Of a stretch of 64,000 nt of DNA, positions 38,334 to 47,862 are shown one piece after another. Numbering within the stretch: position 1 is the first letter of the stretch; the number at the start of each line of letters is the position of its first letter. The notes under the pieces were generated by a model that saw only the letters and a program-made list of their open reading frames with translations, did no database searches and was not told the origin of the DNA. The stretch lies in the NCBI GenBank assembly GCA_037783545.1, contig JBBELK010000309.1, positions 124,001 through 188,000 of the forward strand. Reading direction: 5' to 3'. Made by a program: the position numbers and the translations under genes. This DNA comes from Henricia sp. BOLD:AAB3569. Lineage: Eukaryota > Echinodermata > Asteroidea > Spinulosida > Echinasteridae.

Positions 38334-40000
38334 TCAATTGTTTAGGACAAGTGCGCAATATAGAGAGTTTGGAGCATGCAAAATTTGAAGTTCGTCGGAA
38401 CATTTTTCGACCTCCAAATTTGCCGACGTTTGGACCACACTTTGACCAAATTGCCGAGCCAAACTGAGGTGCGTCAACGACAGTCCGAAGGACTGAGCAT
38501 GCGCACGACTCAGGAGTACACCAAAGAGGTGTGTACAGATAGCCACGGTTTGCGTGAGCAGTCAGGAAGCCCCAACCCAGTTTTCCCTAAACTTTGAAAT
38601 TTCTCTGCCATTTCCCGGCGAAAGTCTGTAAATTTTTTAGGACAAGTGCGCAATATAGAGAGTTTGGAGCATGCAAAATTTGAAGTTCGTTGGAACATTT
38701 TTCGACCTCCAAATTGGCCGACGTTTGGACCACACTTTGACCAAATTGCCGAGCCAAACTGGGGTGCGTCAACGACAGTCCGAAGGACTGAGCATGCGCA
38801 CGACTCAAGAGTACACCAAAGAGGTGTGTACAGACAGCCAAGGTTTGCGTGAGCAGTCATGAAGCCCCAACCCAGTTTTCCCTAAACTTTGAAATTTCTC
38901 TGCCATTTCCCGGCGAAAGTCTGTCAATTTTTTAGGACAAGTGCGCAATATAGAGAGTTTGGAGCATGCAAAATTTGAAGTTCGTCGGAACATTTTTCGA
39001 CGTCCAAATTTGCCGACGTTTGGATCACACTTTGACCAAATTGCCGAGCCAAACTGGGGTGCGTCAACGACAGTCCGAAGGACTGAGCATGCGCACGACT
39101 CAGAAGTACACCAAAGAGGTGTGTACAGACAGCCACGGTTTGCGTGAGCAGTCAGGAAGCCCCAACCCAGTTTTCCCTAAACTTTAACATTTCTCTGCCG
39201 TTTCCTGGCGAAAGTCTGTCAATTGTTTAGGACAAGTGCGCAATATAGAGAGTTTGGAGCATGCAAAATTTGAAGTTCGTCGGAACATTTTTCGACCTCC
39301 AAATTTGCCGACGTTTGGACCACACTTTGACCAAATTGCCGAGCCAAACTGAGGTGCGTCAACGACAGTCCGAAGGACTGAGCATGCGCACGACTCAGGA
39401 GTACACCAAAGAGGTGTGTACAGATAGCCACGGTTTGCGTGAGCAGTCAGGAAGCCCCAACCCAGTTTTCCCTAAACTTTGAAATTTCTCTGCCATTTCC
39501 CGGCGAAAGTCTGTAAATTTTTTAGGACAAGTGCGCAATATAGAGAGTTTGGAGCATGCAAAATTTGAAGTTCGTTGGAACATTTTTCGACCTCCAAATT
39601 GGCCAACGTTTGGACCACACTTTGACCAAATTGCCGAGCCAAACTGGGGTGCGTCAACGACAGTCCGAAGGACTGAGCATGCGCACGACTCAAGAGTACA
39701 CCAAAGAGGTGTGTACAGACAGCCAAGGTTTGCGTGAGCAGTCATGAAGCCCCAACCCAGTTTTCCCTAAACTTTGAAATTTCTCTGCCATTTCCCGGCG
39801 AAAGTCTGTCAATTTTTTAGGACAAGTGCGCAATATAGAGAGTTTGGAGCATGCAAAATTTGAAGTTCGTCGGAACATTTTTCGACCTCCAAATTTGCCG
39901 ACGTTTGGATCACACTTTGACCAAATTGCCGAGCCAAACTGGGGTGCGTCCACGACAGTCCGAAGGACTGAGCATGCGCACGACTCAGGAGTACACCAAA
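38334..40000. repeat. 885-bp higher-order repeat (three monomers) at the array edge
   Basis: Monomers from 38334 recur from 39219 at an offset of 885 bp (3 x 295). Shared markers are aactgaggtg, gttcgttggaac with aaattggcc, cagccaagg with agtcatgaag, and the actttaacatttc monomer. The second copy runs to the last monomers before the array end. Confidence 0.85.
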
Positions 40001-40187
40001 GAGGTGTGTACAGACAGCCACGGTTTGCGTGAGCAGTCACGAAGCCCCAACCCAGTTTTCCCTAAACTTTGAAATTTCTCTGCCATTTCCCGGCGAAAGT
40101 CTGTCAATTTTTTTGGACAAGTGCGCAATATAGAGTGTTTGGAGCATGCAAAATTTGAAGTTCGTCGGAAAATTTTTCGACCTCCAA

Positions 40188-40790
40188 ACCGGCTGATTCG
40201 CACCACTAATTAGTGCCTAGTTAATCAATCAAACTTACGCGTCATTTCGCCAAACTGGCACGCAAATGTGACGGCACCTAGCCGACAATGCTCCTTTAAA
40301 CAAAAGTGTACCATTTATGTTGCCGATTTCCACACCTTTTTGAACATAAACGTTTAGATCATTACCATATCTAAAGAAGATTTTGGAACCGGCGGATTCG
40401 TACCACTAATTAGTGCCCAATTAATCAATCAAACTTACGCGTCATTTCGCCAAACTGGCACGCAAATGTGACGGCACCTAGCCGACAATCTCCTTTAAAC
40501 AAAAGTGTACCATTTATGTTACCGATTTTCACACCTTTTTGAACATAAACGTTTAGATCATTACCATATCTAAAAAAATATTTTGGAACCGGCTTATTCG
40601 AAACACTAATTAGTGTCTAATTAATCCTTCAAACTTACGAGTCATTTCGCCAAACTGGCACGCAAATGTGAAGGCACCTAGCCGACAATGCTCCTTTAAA
40701 GAAAGGTGTCCTATTTATGTTAACGATTTTCACACCTTTTCCAACATAAACCTTCAGATCATTACCATATCTGGCAACAAGCCACGTGTC
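40188..40790 (+). repeat. Three direct ~200-bp repeats (left arm)
   Basis: Each unit opens with ccggctgattcg or a close variant, followed by caccactaattagtg, and closes with gatcattaccatatct. The first two units are nearly identical; the third has several substitutions and ends at catatctgg. The first unit abuts the truncated last satellite monomer without a spacer. Confidence 0.9.
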
Positions 40791-40832
40791 TGGCATAATC
40801 ATACCGTGGAGAGTTATCTCCGTTATATGCAG

Positions 40833-40854
40833 TTTATTTATTTATTTATTTATT
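40833..40854. repeat. (TTTA)n microsatellite
   Basis: Five tandem TTTA units, between the left arm of the foldback-like element and its interior. It could be the tail of an inserted retroelement, but no body was recognised. Confidence 0.7.
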
Positions 40855-41180
40855 GCAAGTTATTTACCCAAGGTGTGCCCGAACAGTTAACAAGAACTGG
40901 TTTTCAAGCGTAAAAAGACTGGAATAACAACTAACATCAAAATTCACAAACCATACACTCTAGTTGTGCCGGGATGTAGAACAAAGAGTTATTCTAACAT
41001 TCTGTTTTCCACGTTCTGCATCTCCTTGCCTGGTATATGTTCCTTCTCCCATCCTATATGATCTGGCCTCTTTTAAGAGGAGCATCAATTCCGATTTTCA
41101 ACTTTCCTGATTAATTTTGTTTGTTTGACTGTTTGTTCTTTTTTTTCTGCAGCCCTTTGCCTAGAGTGGCAGTTTACCTT

Positions 41181-41314
41181 AAAGGCACAGGCGTCAGCAA
41201 TGCGCGCCCGCCAAATTCGTGCTCGAAACACGCAGCTCCATGCCTTTGCTATGGAGCTGCGTATTGCGTGGCACACATTTGGCGGGCGCGCATTGCTGAC
41301 GAGCCTGTGCCTTT
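41181..41314. mobile_element. Hairpin MITE, copy 1
   Basis: A 134-bp near-perfect palindrome. It opens aaaggcacaggc and closes gcctgtgccttt, with arms containing gtcagcaatgcgcgcccgcc and acgcagctccat. The short loop reads gcctttgct. A second copy at 55249-55389 has the same arms with the loop in reverse complement, so the two lie in opposite orientations. No clear target duplication. Confidence 0.85.
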
Positions 41315-42125
41315 GGGCGATTTCACTTCTTTTTTTTTTAATCAACACTCGCACAATAATGACAAAAGTAAAGGTTACACAAGAAATATTATACATGTAG
41401 GCCTACGTGACACTGAAATTTGCGCAAATTCCGTGAAGGGCGAAAACCTCGTAAAAAAAACCTTTTGGGGAGGAAAAAAAATTCCGGAAAGTTATTTGCG
41501 ATATCTGTATAGGGTCATTAACATATTCCCTATTTGAGGAGATTTTTACCTCTGTTGTATTTTGTATCATCGTCATGCACTAGCCTATCCCTAAAATGCC
41601 TGACATTTTGCGGCAGTTTTTGACTGAGTACTATCATGAGTAGCTTGCAGATAACCTGTTTAATTTTGGATCAACAATCGTTGATCTCTTGACTGCCTGG
41701 GCGATGATGTACTTTCTAAGGCGTGACGCATCCTCGCTTGTTCTGAATTGCTTATTAGAAAAGCAAAGGGACTCTGCAAACAAACAGCAAAAGACACCAC
41801 AACCTGAAGGTCTGTCTGCTGGATGCATGTCATTTGTTGGACATAAGGATTCTGTCTTTATAAAAGTTTCTGGAATTTCCATCCAGTGTCTGTGTAATCT
41901 ACCCTTTCTGAAAAGGTCGTGGAACGCCTGGCCGTGGTTTTTAAATTTTTGTCGCGTGTCATGCTTTCGACCTCCGGAGTCGTAGCACTGTTGCGTATTC
42001 AATCGGTTATTTATGACATATAATGTGAAATGTCCATTCTCTCGTAATGGAAAAAAACATCACATCACAAAAATGTCCATTGTTGATGCATGACCTGAAA
42101 CAGACCTGTATGTTTGTACTGACGG
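41315..42125. other. Interior of the foldback-like element, no gene seen
   Basis: About 800 bp of AT-rich unique sequence between the hairpin MITE and the inverted right arm. Frames of 98-138 residues occur but have no recognisable motif and overlap the palindrome or each other. Nothing else is supported. Confidence 0.5.
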
Positions 42126-42355
42126 TAATGATCTAAACGTTTATGTTGAAAAAGGTATGAAAATCGTTAACATAAATTTGCGTGCCAGTTTGGCGAAATG
42201 ACGCGTAAGTTTGATTGATTAATTAAGCACTAATTACTGGTGCAAATCAGCCGGCTCCAAAATCTTTTTAGATATGGTAATGATCTAAACGTTTATGTTG
42301 AAAAAGGTGTGACAATCTTTAACACAAAGGGTAGGCTTACACTTTTCTTTGAAGA
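42126..42355 (-). repeat. Inverted copies of the ~200-bp repeat (right arm)
   Basis: Two copies in reverse orientation to those at 40188-40790, each containing ggtaatgatctaaacgttta. The first retains tttggcgaaatgacgcgtaa and ends at gcaaatcagccggctcc. The second is truncated and diverged after aacacaaagggtaggc. Confidence 0.85.
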
Positions 42356-42604
42356 ACACCGGTTGGCTTCAATGTATCCGTTAGCAAATACAAATTTGAG
42401 TGGTCTGTGTTCTTTTGATATTTAACACGTTTTTGGACATTTTTCCCACGTAATTGATAGTATTATTGAACTTGTAGATTGTTTGAAAGAATTATTAAAT
42501 GGTAAACATTTGCATTTTGTTATGGAGTTTCAAAAATTCGTTGATTTGTTTTTCATTAACAACACACATTTTTGTAATCTTTTGGCGGATGTATTTTAGA
42601 TATC

Positions 42605-42652
42605 GAATCCTAGGCTGAATCTTAGGCTGAATCCTAGGCTGAATCCTAGGGG
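42605..42652. repeat. 12-bp minisatellite, four units
   Basis: Unit gaatcctaggct, repeated four times with one substitution in the second unit and a changed end in the fourth. It lies between the foldback-like element and the 5.18-kb element, in a stretch of about 320 bp with no gene. Confidence 0.85.
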
Positions 42653-42673
42653 AGAGGCTATAAGCCGAGGCCT

Positions 42674-42682
42674 ATTGCACAG
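42674..42682 (+). repeat. Target-site duplication, left (ATTGCACAG)
   Basis: A nine-base direct repeat, identical to 47863-47871, directly outside the ends of the 5.18-kb inverted-repeat element. Confidence 0.92.
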
Positions 42683-42734
42683 TAGTCTTGGCCCAAGACT
42701 ACTCTAGTCGATATTGGTTTGTGTACGCGTTGAC

Positions 42735-43083
42735 TAGACTGGTTCCCGTACACATATTCCACACAGGAGAATATAAGGACAGGTAAAGGGCGCTTCATCT
42801 TGATCTGTAATTGGTCGTCTTTGCGCGTGCGCATTGTGTTTTTTATATTTAAAAATTGGCTAAGCCCTTTGCTTTAGGCAATGTACTTTATTTACATAAT
42901 TGGATATGTTCGACACGCACGGCCAAGTTACAAATGTCAATGCAAAATCTGCGCACTTACTAAACAAATAAAAATAATAATAACCACGTGACGGGCAGAA
43001 TTCTGCCCGTCATGGCTGCCCTTTACCGATCCCTATATTTTCGCAATAAGCGAACCAATCTATAGGGATCAGGAACCGATCTA
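42735..43083 (+). mobile_element. TAGAYTGGTT-family element, copy 1 (349 bp)
   Basis: Begins TAGACTGGTTCCCG and ends GGAACCGATCTA. It is flanked by cgcgttgac (42726-42734) and cgcgttggc (43084-43092), a 9-bp duplication with one mismatch. The intact right arm of the host element reads cgcgttggc at the equivalent place, which shows the empty site. The interior holds a palindrome, gacgggcagaattctgcccgtc. Confidence 0.88.
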
Positions 43084-43154
43084 CGCGTTGGCCATTCCCA
43101 GTAGTGCGCCCTCTTGCAGCACTAACTGGCCAGCCCTTTGCTCACTACTCTAGT

Positions 43155-43511
43155 TAGATTGGTTTCCGATCCCTATAGATCGGTTCGCTTATTGGCTTAT
43201 TGCGAAAATATAGGGATCGGTAAAGGGCAGCCATGACGGGCAGAATTCTGCCCGTCACGTGGTTATTATTATTTTTATTTGTTTAGTAAGTGCGCAGATT
43301 TTGCATTGACATTTGTAACTTGGCCGTGCGTGTCGAACATATCCAATTATGTAAATAAAGTACATTGCCTAAATCAAAGGGCTTGGCCAATTTTTGAATA
43401 TATAAAACACAATGCGCACGCGCAAAGACGACCAATTACAGATCAAGATGAAGCGCCCTTTACCTGTCCTTATATTCTCCTGTGTGGAATATGTGGACGG
43501 GAACCAGTCTA
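43155..43511 (-). mobile_element. TAGAYTGGTT-family element, copy 2 (357 bp, inverted)
   Basis: The reverse complement of copy 1 over most of its length. It begins TAGATTGGTTTCC and ends GGGAACCAGTCTA, with a perfect 9-bp duplication TACTCTAGT at 43146-43154 and 43512-43520. Together with copy 1, 71 bp away, it forms a large hairpin. Confidence 0.9.
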
Positions 43512-43784
43512 TACTCTAGTTAGTCTGGTACCCGGACCAAAAATTCTTTGACTAGACTGAATTTAAGGTCCGGCAGCCGCCAATTTCGCCATTTTGAAAC
43601 AGGAGGAATTCCTACTTTTTCCGAAGGTTCCCGAAGTTACCCGAATGCACGTCCGGTCGTCCGGACGTTACCGTTAATCGTCGGGTACAATTCGTCATTG
43701 TTTCGAGAATTTGAATTGACATCGCGTGCACGTACGCGTGCCGCTGCGTATGGCGTGTGATACGTTGCAATATTCGATAATGCA

Positions 43785-44100
43785 CAAATATATGTGCGAT
43801 GTTTGACATATATGTGCGATGTTTGACATATATGTTTGATGTTTGATATATATGTGCGATGTTTTTTCATATGTATGCGATGTTGAAAATATATGTGCGA
43901 TAATTTGACATATATATGCAATGTTTTTTCATATGTATGCGATGTTAAAAATATATGTGCAATAATTTGACATATATATATGCAATGTTTTTTCATATGT
44001 GTGCGATGTTAAAAATATATGTGCAATAATTTGACATATATATGCAATGTTAAAAATATATGTGCGATATTTCGACATATATGTGGGATATTTCAATGTG
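43785..44100 (+). repeat. ATATGTGCGATGTTT-type minisatellite
   Basis: Irregular tandem units of 20-45 bp built from atatatgtgcgatgtt, tgacatatat and ttttttcatatgt. An inverted counterpart lies at 46925-47255, so the two arrays are probably the two arms of an inverted repeat within the 5.18-kb element. Confidence 0.8.
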
Positions 44101-44140
44101 TGGGGTCGCGGTGTTCGTCATATGTGGGTATGATATTTCA

Positions 44141-44251
44141 TAGATTGGTTCCCGATCCCTATAGATTGGTTCGCTTATTGCGAAAGTGTGGATATGTGGA
44201 CAGGAACCAGTCTATTCTCCTGTGTGGAATATGTGGACGGGAACCAGTCTA
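44141..44251 (+). mobile_element. TAGAYTGGTT-family element, copy 3 (111 bp)
   Basis: Begins TAGATTGGTTCCCG and ends GGGAACCAGTCTA. A perfect 9-bp duplication GATATTTCA lies at 44132-44140 and 44252-44260. It is an internally deleted relative of copies 1 and 2. Confidence 0.9.
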
Positions 44252-44340
44252 GATATTTCAATGTACATGCTAGACTGGTTCCCGGTCCACATATTCAACA
44301 TACAACGACTGAATAATTCAGTCTAGTCAAAACATTTTTG

Positions 44341-44620
44341 TTGTTGTATATTTTATGGCATCTTCGGCAACTAAGGCCCTTTATGCCATCAACTATACGG
44401 TTTTAGCTTTAACTATACTATATTATAAACTTGAGATGACGAAGAAGGAGTTGCAGTTTTAGAAGTGGGAGGAAAACCCCCAGAGAAATGCCCCAAGGGA
44501 AAACCCACGCGGTCAAGTAGAGACTGCAAACCCAATCCACATACACGCCCCGGATTCGAACCCGGGACCCCAGAGGTGAAAGGCGCGAGGAAAGAACCCG
44601 TACGCCAACCCGACCGCCCC
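44341..44620 (-). mobile_element. tRNA-derived SINE with 13-bp target duplication
   Basis: Flanked by the direct repeat CAAAACATTTTTG (44328-44340 and 44621-44633). Read on the minus strand, it starts with a tRNA-like head: an A-box-like gggttggcgtacgg, then a B box in gggttcgaatccgg. A conserved-looking body follows (gttttcctcccacttc, taaaactgcaactcc), then an AT-rich tail ending in acaacaa. The head resembles an RNA polymerase III promoter. It is not a functional tRNA gene because no acceptor stem closes around the cloverleaf. It sits inside the right arm of the 43521-44650 inverted repeat, so it is younger than that arm. Confidence 0.85.
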
Positions 44621-44650
44621 CAAAACATTTTTGGTCCGAGTACCAGACTA

Positions 44651-45655
44651 GGTAGCACCCAGCTATTAATCACGTGATGTGTATCACGTGATGAGAAACA
44701 CGTGCGCGATGATAACCGTTTCTCCTTTGTTTATTTCATCAGAGACGTAAAGAGAAAAATGGGTTTTGTTTGTGTATTTTAACTTAGCAATGAAAATAGC
44801 GTCCAAAAATAATATCGACGAGGAAAAAAATTCAATGCAATCCCCAGTTTGGATGTGGAAGCTTTATGAAATTGCTCATGTAGCCACAGACCTTTGTGGA
44901 CTCGGATGTGGAAGCAAAAAGGTTAATTACTGCACTTTTTTAAAGAACCAGATAAATTATTGTGCAAAACATCGGTCTTTTGAGGACGCAAAATTTCAGA
45001 ATGGTCATGAGAAAAATATGAAAAATTATATGGTATCAACATTTCAACCCCTATTGGAAAAATGGTAGGGGGGTGGGGGGTGGTGGGGGGGAGGTGCATC
45101 TGCTCAAAAATGTGATCTGGACACGCTCCTTTAAAGGAGCGCCAGATCACATTTTTGAGCCACCCATTTTTCCCATGGTAATTGAGATTTTGATATCTTA
45201 TTGTCTGTCAAATTTTTCTCGTTACCATTAAGAAATTTCACGTTCTCAATCTGTATATATTTTAAGGATATCGCCGGAAATAGACCGATGTTTTGCAAAA
45301 TAATTTATCTAGCTGGTTCCATAGAACAGTGCAGTAATTCACCTTTTTGCTTCCACATCCAAACTGGGGATTGCATTTAAAAAAATTCCCCGTCGATATT
45401 ATTTTTGGGAGGTATTGTACGTATGATTGCTAAGTTAAAACAGACAAACAAAACCCTTTTTAACTGAAAACGTCGGCGAGTCACCCTTGCGGGCCCCATA
45501 ACCTAATTTATTTCTGACCTTCATCCGTCGCGTAGCCTATGGTACGTGGTATGGTTTATACAATTATGTCACGCCTAAATAAACAAAGGAGAAACGGCTT
45601 TCATCGCGCACGTGTTTCTCATCACGTTATACACATCACGTACGCTGGGTGTACG
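44651..45655. repeat. Inverted repeat with ~480-bp arms at the core of the 5.18-kb element
   Basis: Left arm about 44651-45130, right arm about 45135-45655, with almost no loop; the centre is the palindrome gctcctttaaaggagc. Matching words in opposite orientation are gagaaacacgtgcgcg, ccccagtttggatgtgg and caaaacatcggtct. The arms differ by many small indels, so the palindrome is old. A 100-residue frame in the left arm is not conserved in the right arm and is not regarded as a gene. Confidence 0.85.
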
Positions 45656-45689
45656 CACATATATTGAAAGATCATACCCACATGTCACG

Positions 45690-45726
45690 TCTCCTGTGTG
45701 GAATATGTGGACGGGAACCAGTCTAG
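45690..45726 (-). mobile_element. Truncated end of a TAGAYTGGTT-family element
   Basis: Reads ctcctgtgtggaatatgtgg then acgggaaccagtcta, matching one end of copy 2, and then gaacaccgc. The left counterpart region (near 44110) lacks this piece, which shows it was inserted in the right arm only. Confidence 0.65.
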
Positions 45727-45749
45727 AACACCGCCCACATATTAAAGGC

Positions 45750-45812
45750 TAGACTGGTTCCCGTTCCCTACGAAGTATCCAGACGTAATATATTGGGACG
45801 GAAACCAGTCTA
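45750..45812 (+). mobile_element. TAGAYTGGTT-family element, copy 4 (63 bp)
   Basis: Begins TAGACTGGTTCCCG and ends GGAAACCAGTCTA, with a perfect 9-bp duplication ATTAAAGGC at 45741-45749 and 45813-45821. This is the smallest member, little more than its two ends. Confidence 0.9.
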
Positions 45813-45852
45813 ATTAAAGGCGACCCCAACTATGGCTGTACATATTGTTATT

Positions 45853-46890
45853 TTTACGGCTTCCGGAAATGCTCGAAAGCTAGATGGAAAGTTAGGCACA
45901 ATTTTACACACATATGCCGCGCTTTTTCAATGATTTTGTACCATCGTTAAAGGGAAAAATTCCCCATTTGTTTTCCCTTTTAATCAGTGAGAACATCCTC
46001 AAGTTTATTTTATAAGCGCCCCGAAAGATTTGGTCAGGGGAAAACCTCAGCCCAATTACATTTTTTAAAGGATAGATAAAAAAATAGGCACAAATTCTCC
46101 ACGGTGTATGTTACACGATCGGAAACATTTTGTCTTTATTGGAAACCATGATATACCATTTTTGCACGGGTAATTGCGGGGTTGTCTTTTAACAGAATTT
46201 CTAAAACGCCAGATGAACGAACAAAAACGCAAAACGCAGAAATCACAACAACGAAGACAATTATCTCTATTTTTGATGGGTGATAATCTTTATTTATTTC
46301 CTTCTTGCTCTAAAACTCCCATGTTCTATTACAAAAAGTCAAATTCCCACGTTTTTCTTCTTAAGACGACAAATGTTCTTAGATTGTAAGGAGATTATCT
46401 TAATTATCAGAAAATCATACCAGAAACAATGCTTTTTACAATATTTCTATGTTGTAATTTAGAAACTGGGATTTAAAAATTACCCCTCGCGAATTTACCC
46501 CTGGCACCCCTTGCAAATCATATCCAACTGTACAATGAATAGCGAACTTGGTTTATAAAAACTACAAGTGTGTGCATAGTAAGGGGCCCCGATTGGCACC
46601 CCTCGCGAATCATAGCCCACTGTACAATGAATAGCGAACTGGGTTTATAAAAACTGTGTGCAAGGGGCGCCGATTGGCACCCCTCGCGAATCATAAATTG
46701 AATTGGGTTGAGGTTTATCCTAACCAAATCTTTCGGGGCGCTTATAAAATAAACTTGAGGATATTCTTTACAGATTAGAAGACAAAAATTGTGCAATTTT
46801 TCCTTTTTACGACGGTACAAAATCATTTGAAAAGCGCAGCATCTATGCCTAACGCTTCATCTAGCTTTCGATCATTTCCGGAAGCCGTGA
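45853..46890. repeat. Second internal inverted repeat with a tandem duplication in its loop
   Basis: Arms are about 45853-46040 and 46715-46890. Both contain cttccggaaatg / catttccggaag-type ends, agctagatg / catctagct, and ataagcgccccgaaagattt in opposite orientation. The loop contains two units of a ~100-bp direct repeat (about 46505-46695, each with cccctcgcgaat and gtacaatgaatagcgaac). No gene is recognised. Confidence 0.75.
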
Positions 46891-46924
46891 AAATAGCAGC
46901 CCGAAATTCGTGCTAGGTTCCGGC

Positions 46925-47255
46925 TGGTGAAATATCGCACATATATTTTTAACATCGCATACATATGAAAAAACATTGCATATATATGTCAAATTATTGC
47001 ACATATATTTTTAACATCGCATACATATGAAAAAAAACATTGCATATATATGTCAAATTATTGCACATATATTTTTAACATCGCATACATATGAAAAAAC
47101 ATTGCATATATATGTCAAATTATTGCACATATATTTTCAACATCGCATACATATGAAAAAACATCGCACATATATATCAAACATCGCACATATATATCAA
47201 ACATCGCACATATATGTTAAACATCGCACATATATGTCAAACATCACACATATAT
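46925..47255 (-). repeat. Inverted counterpart of the ATATGTGCG minisatellite
   Basis: Tandem units acatatatttttaacatcgc, atacatatgaaaaaac and atatatgtcaaa mirror the array at 43785-44100. Flanking sequences also match in reverse: gcattatcgaatagtgcaac here, gttgcaatattcgataatgc there. Confidence 0.8.
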
Positions 47256-47419
47256 TTGTGCATTATCGAATAGTGCAACGTTCCACACGCCATAGCTGCG
47301 TGTGTATTTATGGTGATGCCACGGATTTAAAACTACGCAATGGCTATAGTTACGGCATGGAGGAAGAAACAAACAACCGTTTGAATGGCTATAGTTACGG
47401 GATTGCAACAGCAGATTAA

Positions 47420-47700
47420 AACTCATGTACAATATGGAGCTCACTCGGTGATGCAGACAAGGTTTGAATTTTCTAGAATTTTCTTTTTGATGCTAGCCTA
47501 CATGATTAAAATGGGCATATTTAACATTTTAAGGTTAATATATTAAGTTTGTATTGGTCAAATATAGAATAACCCCTGTCAAATTGTTGTACACTCATGC
47601 AATATCGCGCAGCGAGCGCGCTTTGAAAATTAACGGTTATGTGCTCCTAAAAATAAATGCATGACGTAATGCTCAAAGTGCTATTTTAAACACGACAGTA
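47420..47700. other. Unique AT-rich stretch inside the 5.18-kb element
   Basis: No gene, repeat match or regulatory site could be supported here. It lies between the inverted minisatellite and the right terminal arm. Confidence 0.4.
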
Positions 47701-47862
47701 GCCGGTCCTCATATTCAGTCGTTGTAATATGTGGAGCGGGAACCAGTCTATACTCTAGTGAGCAAAGGGCTGGTCAGTTAGTGCTGCAAGAGGGCGCACT
47801 ACTGGGAATGGCCAACGCGTACACAAACCAATATCGACTAGAGTAGTCTTGGGCCAAGACTA

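Larger units (their letters stand above)
9148..40187. repeat. 295-bp satellite array, right block
   Basis: About 105 head-to-tail monomers, continuing the monomer broken by the LINE (it resumes at 'ccaaactgg'). Most copies are 295 bp. Length variants include a 243-bp form (nine copies between 10.8 and 20.1 kb), copies with a 4-bp gain reading ggatggacc, copies with about 10 bp lost between agtccg and catgcgcac, and one-base changes in the T run after gtctgtcaa. Variant copies recur at fixed intervals and reveal higher-order repeats, listed separately. The block stops abruptly inside a monomer after 'cgacctccaaa' at 40187. Confidence 0.97.
40188..42355. mobile_element. Foldback-like element with tandem-repeat arms
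   Basis: Directly after the satellite there are three direct copies of a ~200-bp repeat (starting 40188, 40390 and 40589; the third is diverged). About 1.3 kb later, two copies of the same repeat appear in reverse orientation (about 42126-42250 and 42255-42355). The first of these has an internal deletion. Shared words are gatcattaccatatct, cgccaaactggcacgc and caaacttacgcgtcattt. Long terminal arms of short tandem repeats in opposite orientation are the hallmark of foldback elements. No transposase frame and no clear target duplication were found, so this call is an inference. Confidence 0.6.
43521..44650. repeat. Inverted-repeat pair TAGTCTGGTAC..., interrupted by a SINE
   Basis: The sequence tagtctggtacccggacc onward (43521-43558) matches the reverse complement of 44317-44340 joined to 44634-44650, that is, the right arm before the SINE inserted. 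Ends are TAG and CTA, as in the other elements here. No matching target duplication was found outside (TACTCTAGT against GGTAGCACC), so it may be an older or rearranged element. Confidence 0.65.
42683..47862. mobile_element. 5.18-kb inverted-repeat (foldback-like) DNA element
   Basis: The left end TAGTCTTGGCCCAAGACTAC is the exact reverse complement of the right end at 47843-47862. The first 50 bp match between the ends, and the match continues (to about 43150 on the left, 47751 on the right) once nested insertions in the left arm are discounted. A perfect 9-bp duplication flanks it. Each extreme end is itself almost a palindrome. Inside are several further inverted repeats but no recognisable transposase, so it is probably non-autonomous. 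A 9-bp duplication fits Mutator-like superfamilies (including Rehavkus), among others; the assignment is inference. The right end lies about 250 bp upstream of the ATP6V1D start codon. Confidence 0.88.

Noticed and set aside
223-40072. Recurrent 60-116 residue frames in every satellite monomer, on both strands
   Set aside because: Three overlapping frames recur only because the DNA recurs. Monomer length is not a multiple of three, variants include frame-breaking indels, and no frame shows synonymous bias or a known motif.
1-40187. CRISPR array
   Set aside because: Direct repeats are contiguous 295-bp monomers without unique spacers, in a eukaryotic context with introns and LINEs.
44540-44620. 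tRNA gene on the minus strand
   Set aside because: The B box is good, but there is no paired acceptor stem or anticodon arm. The sequence continues into a SINE body bounded by a 13-bp duplication.
44766-45068. 100-residue frame in the core inverted repeat
   Set aside because: The matching arm does not keep the frame, no motif is recognisable, and the start codon context and flanks are repeat-derived.
47027-47419. 130-residue frame over the inverted minisatellite
   Set aside because: The sequence is a translated tandem repeat (tHIYVK-like units) and has an equivalent in the opposite-strand array; not a gene.
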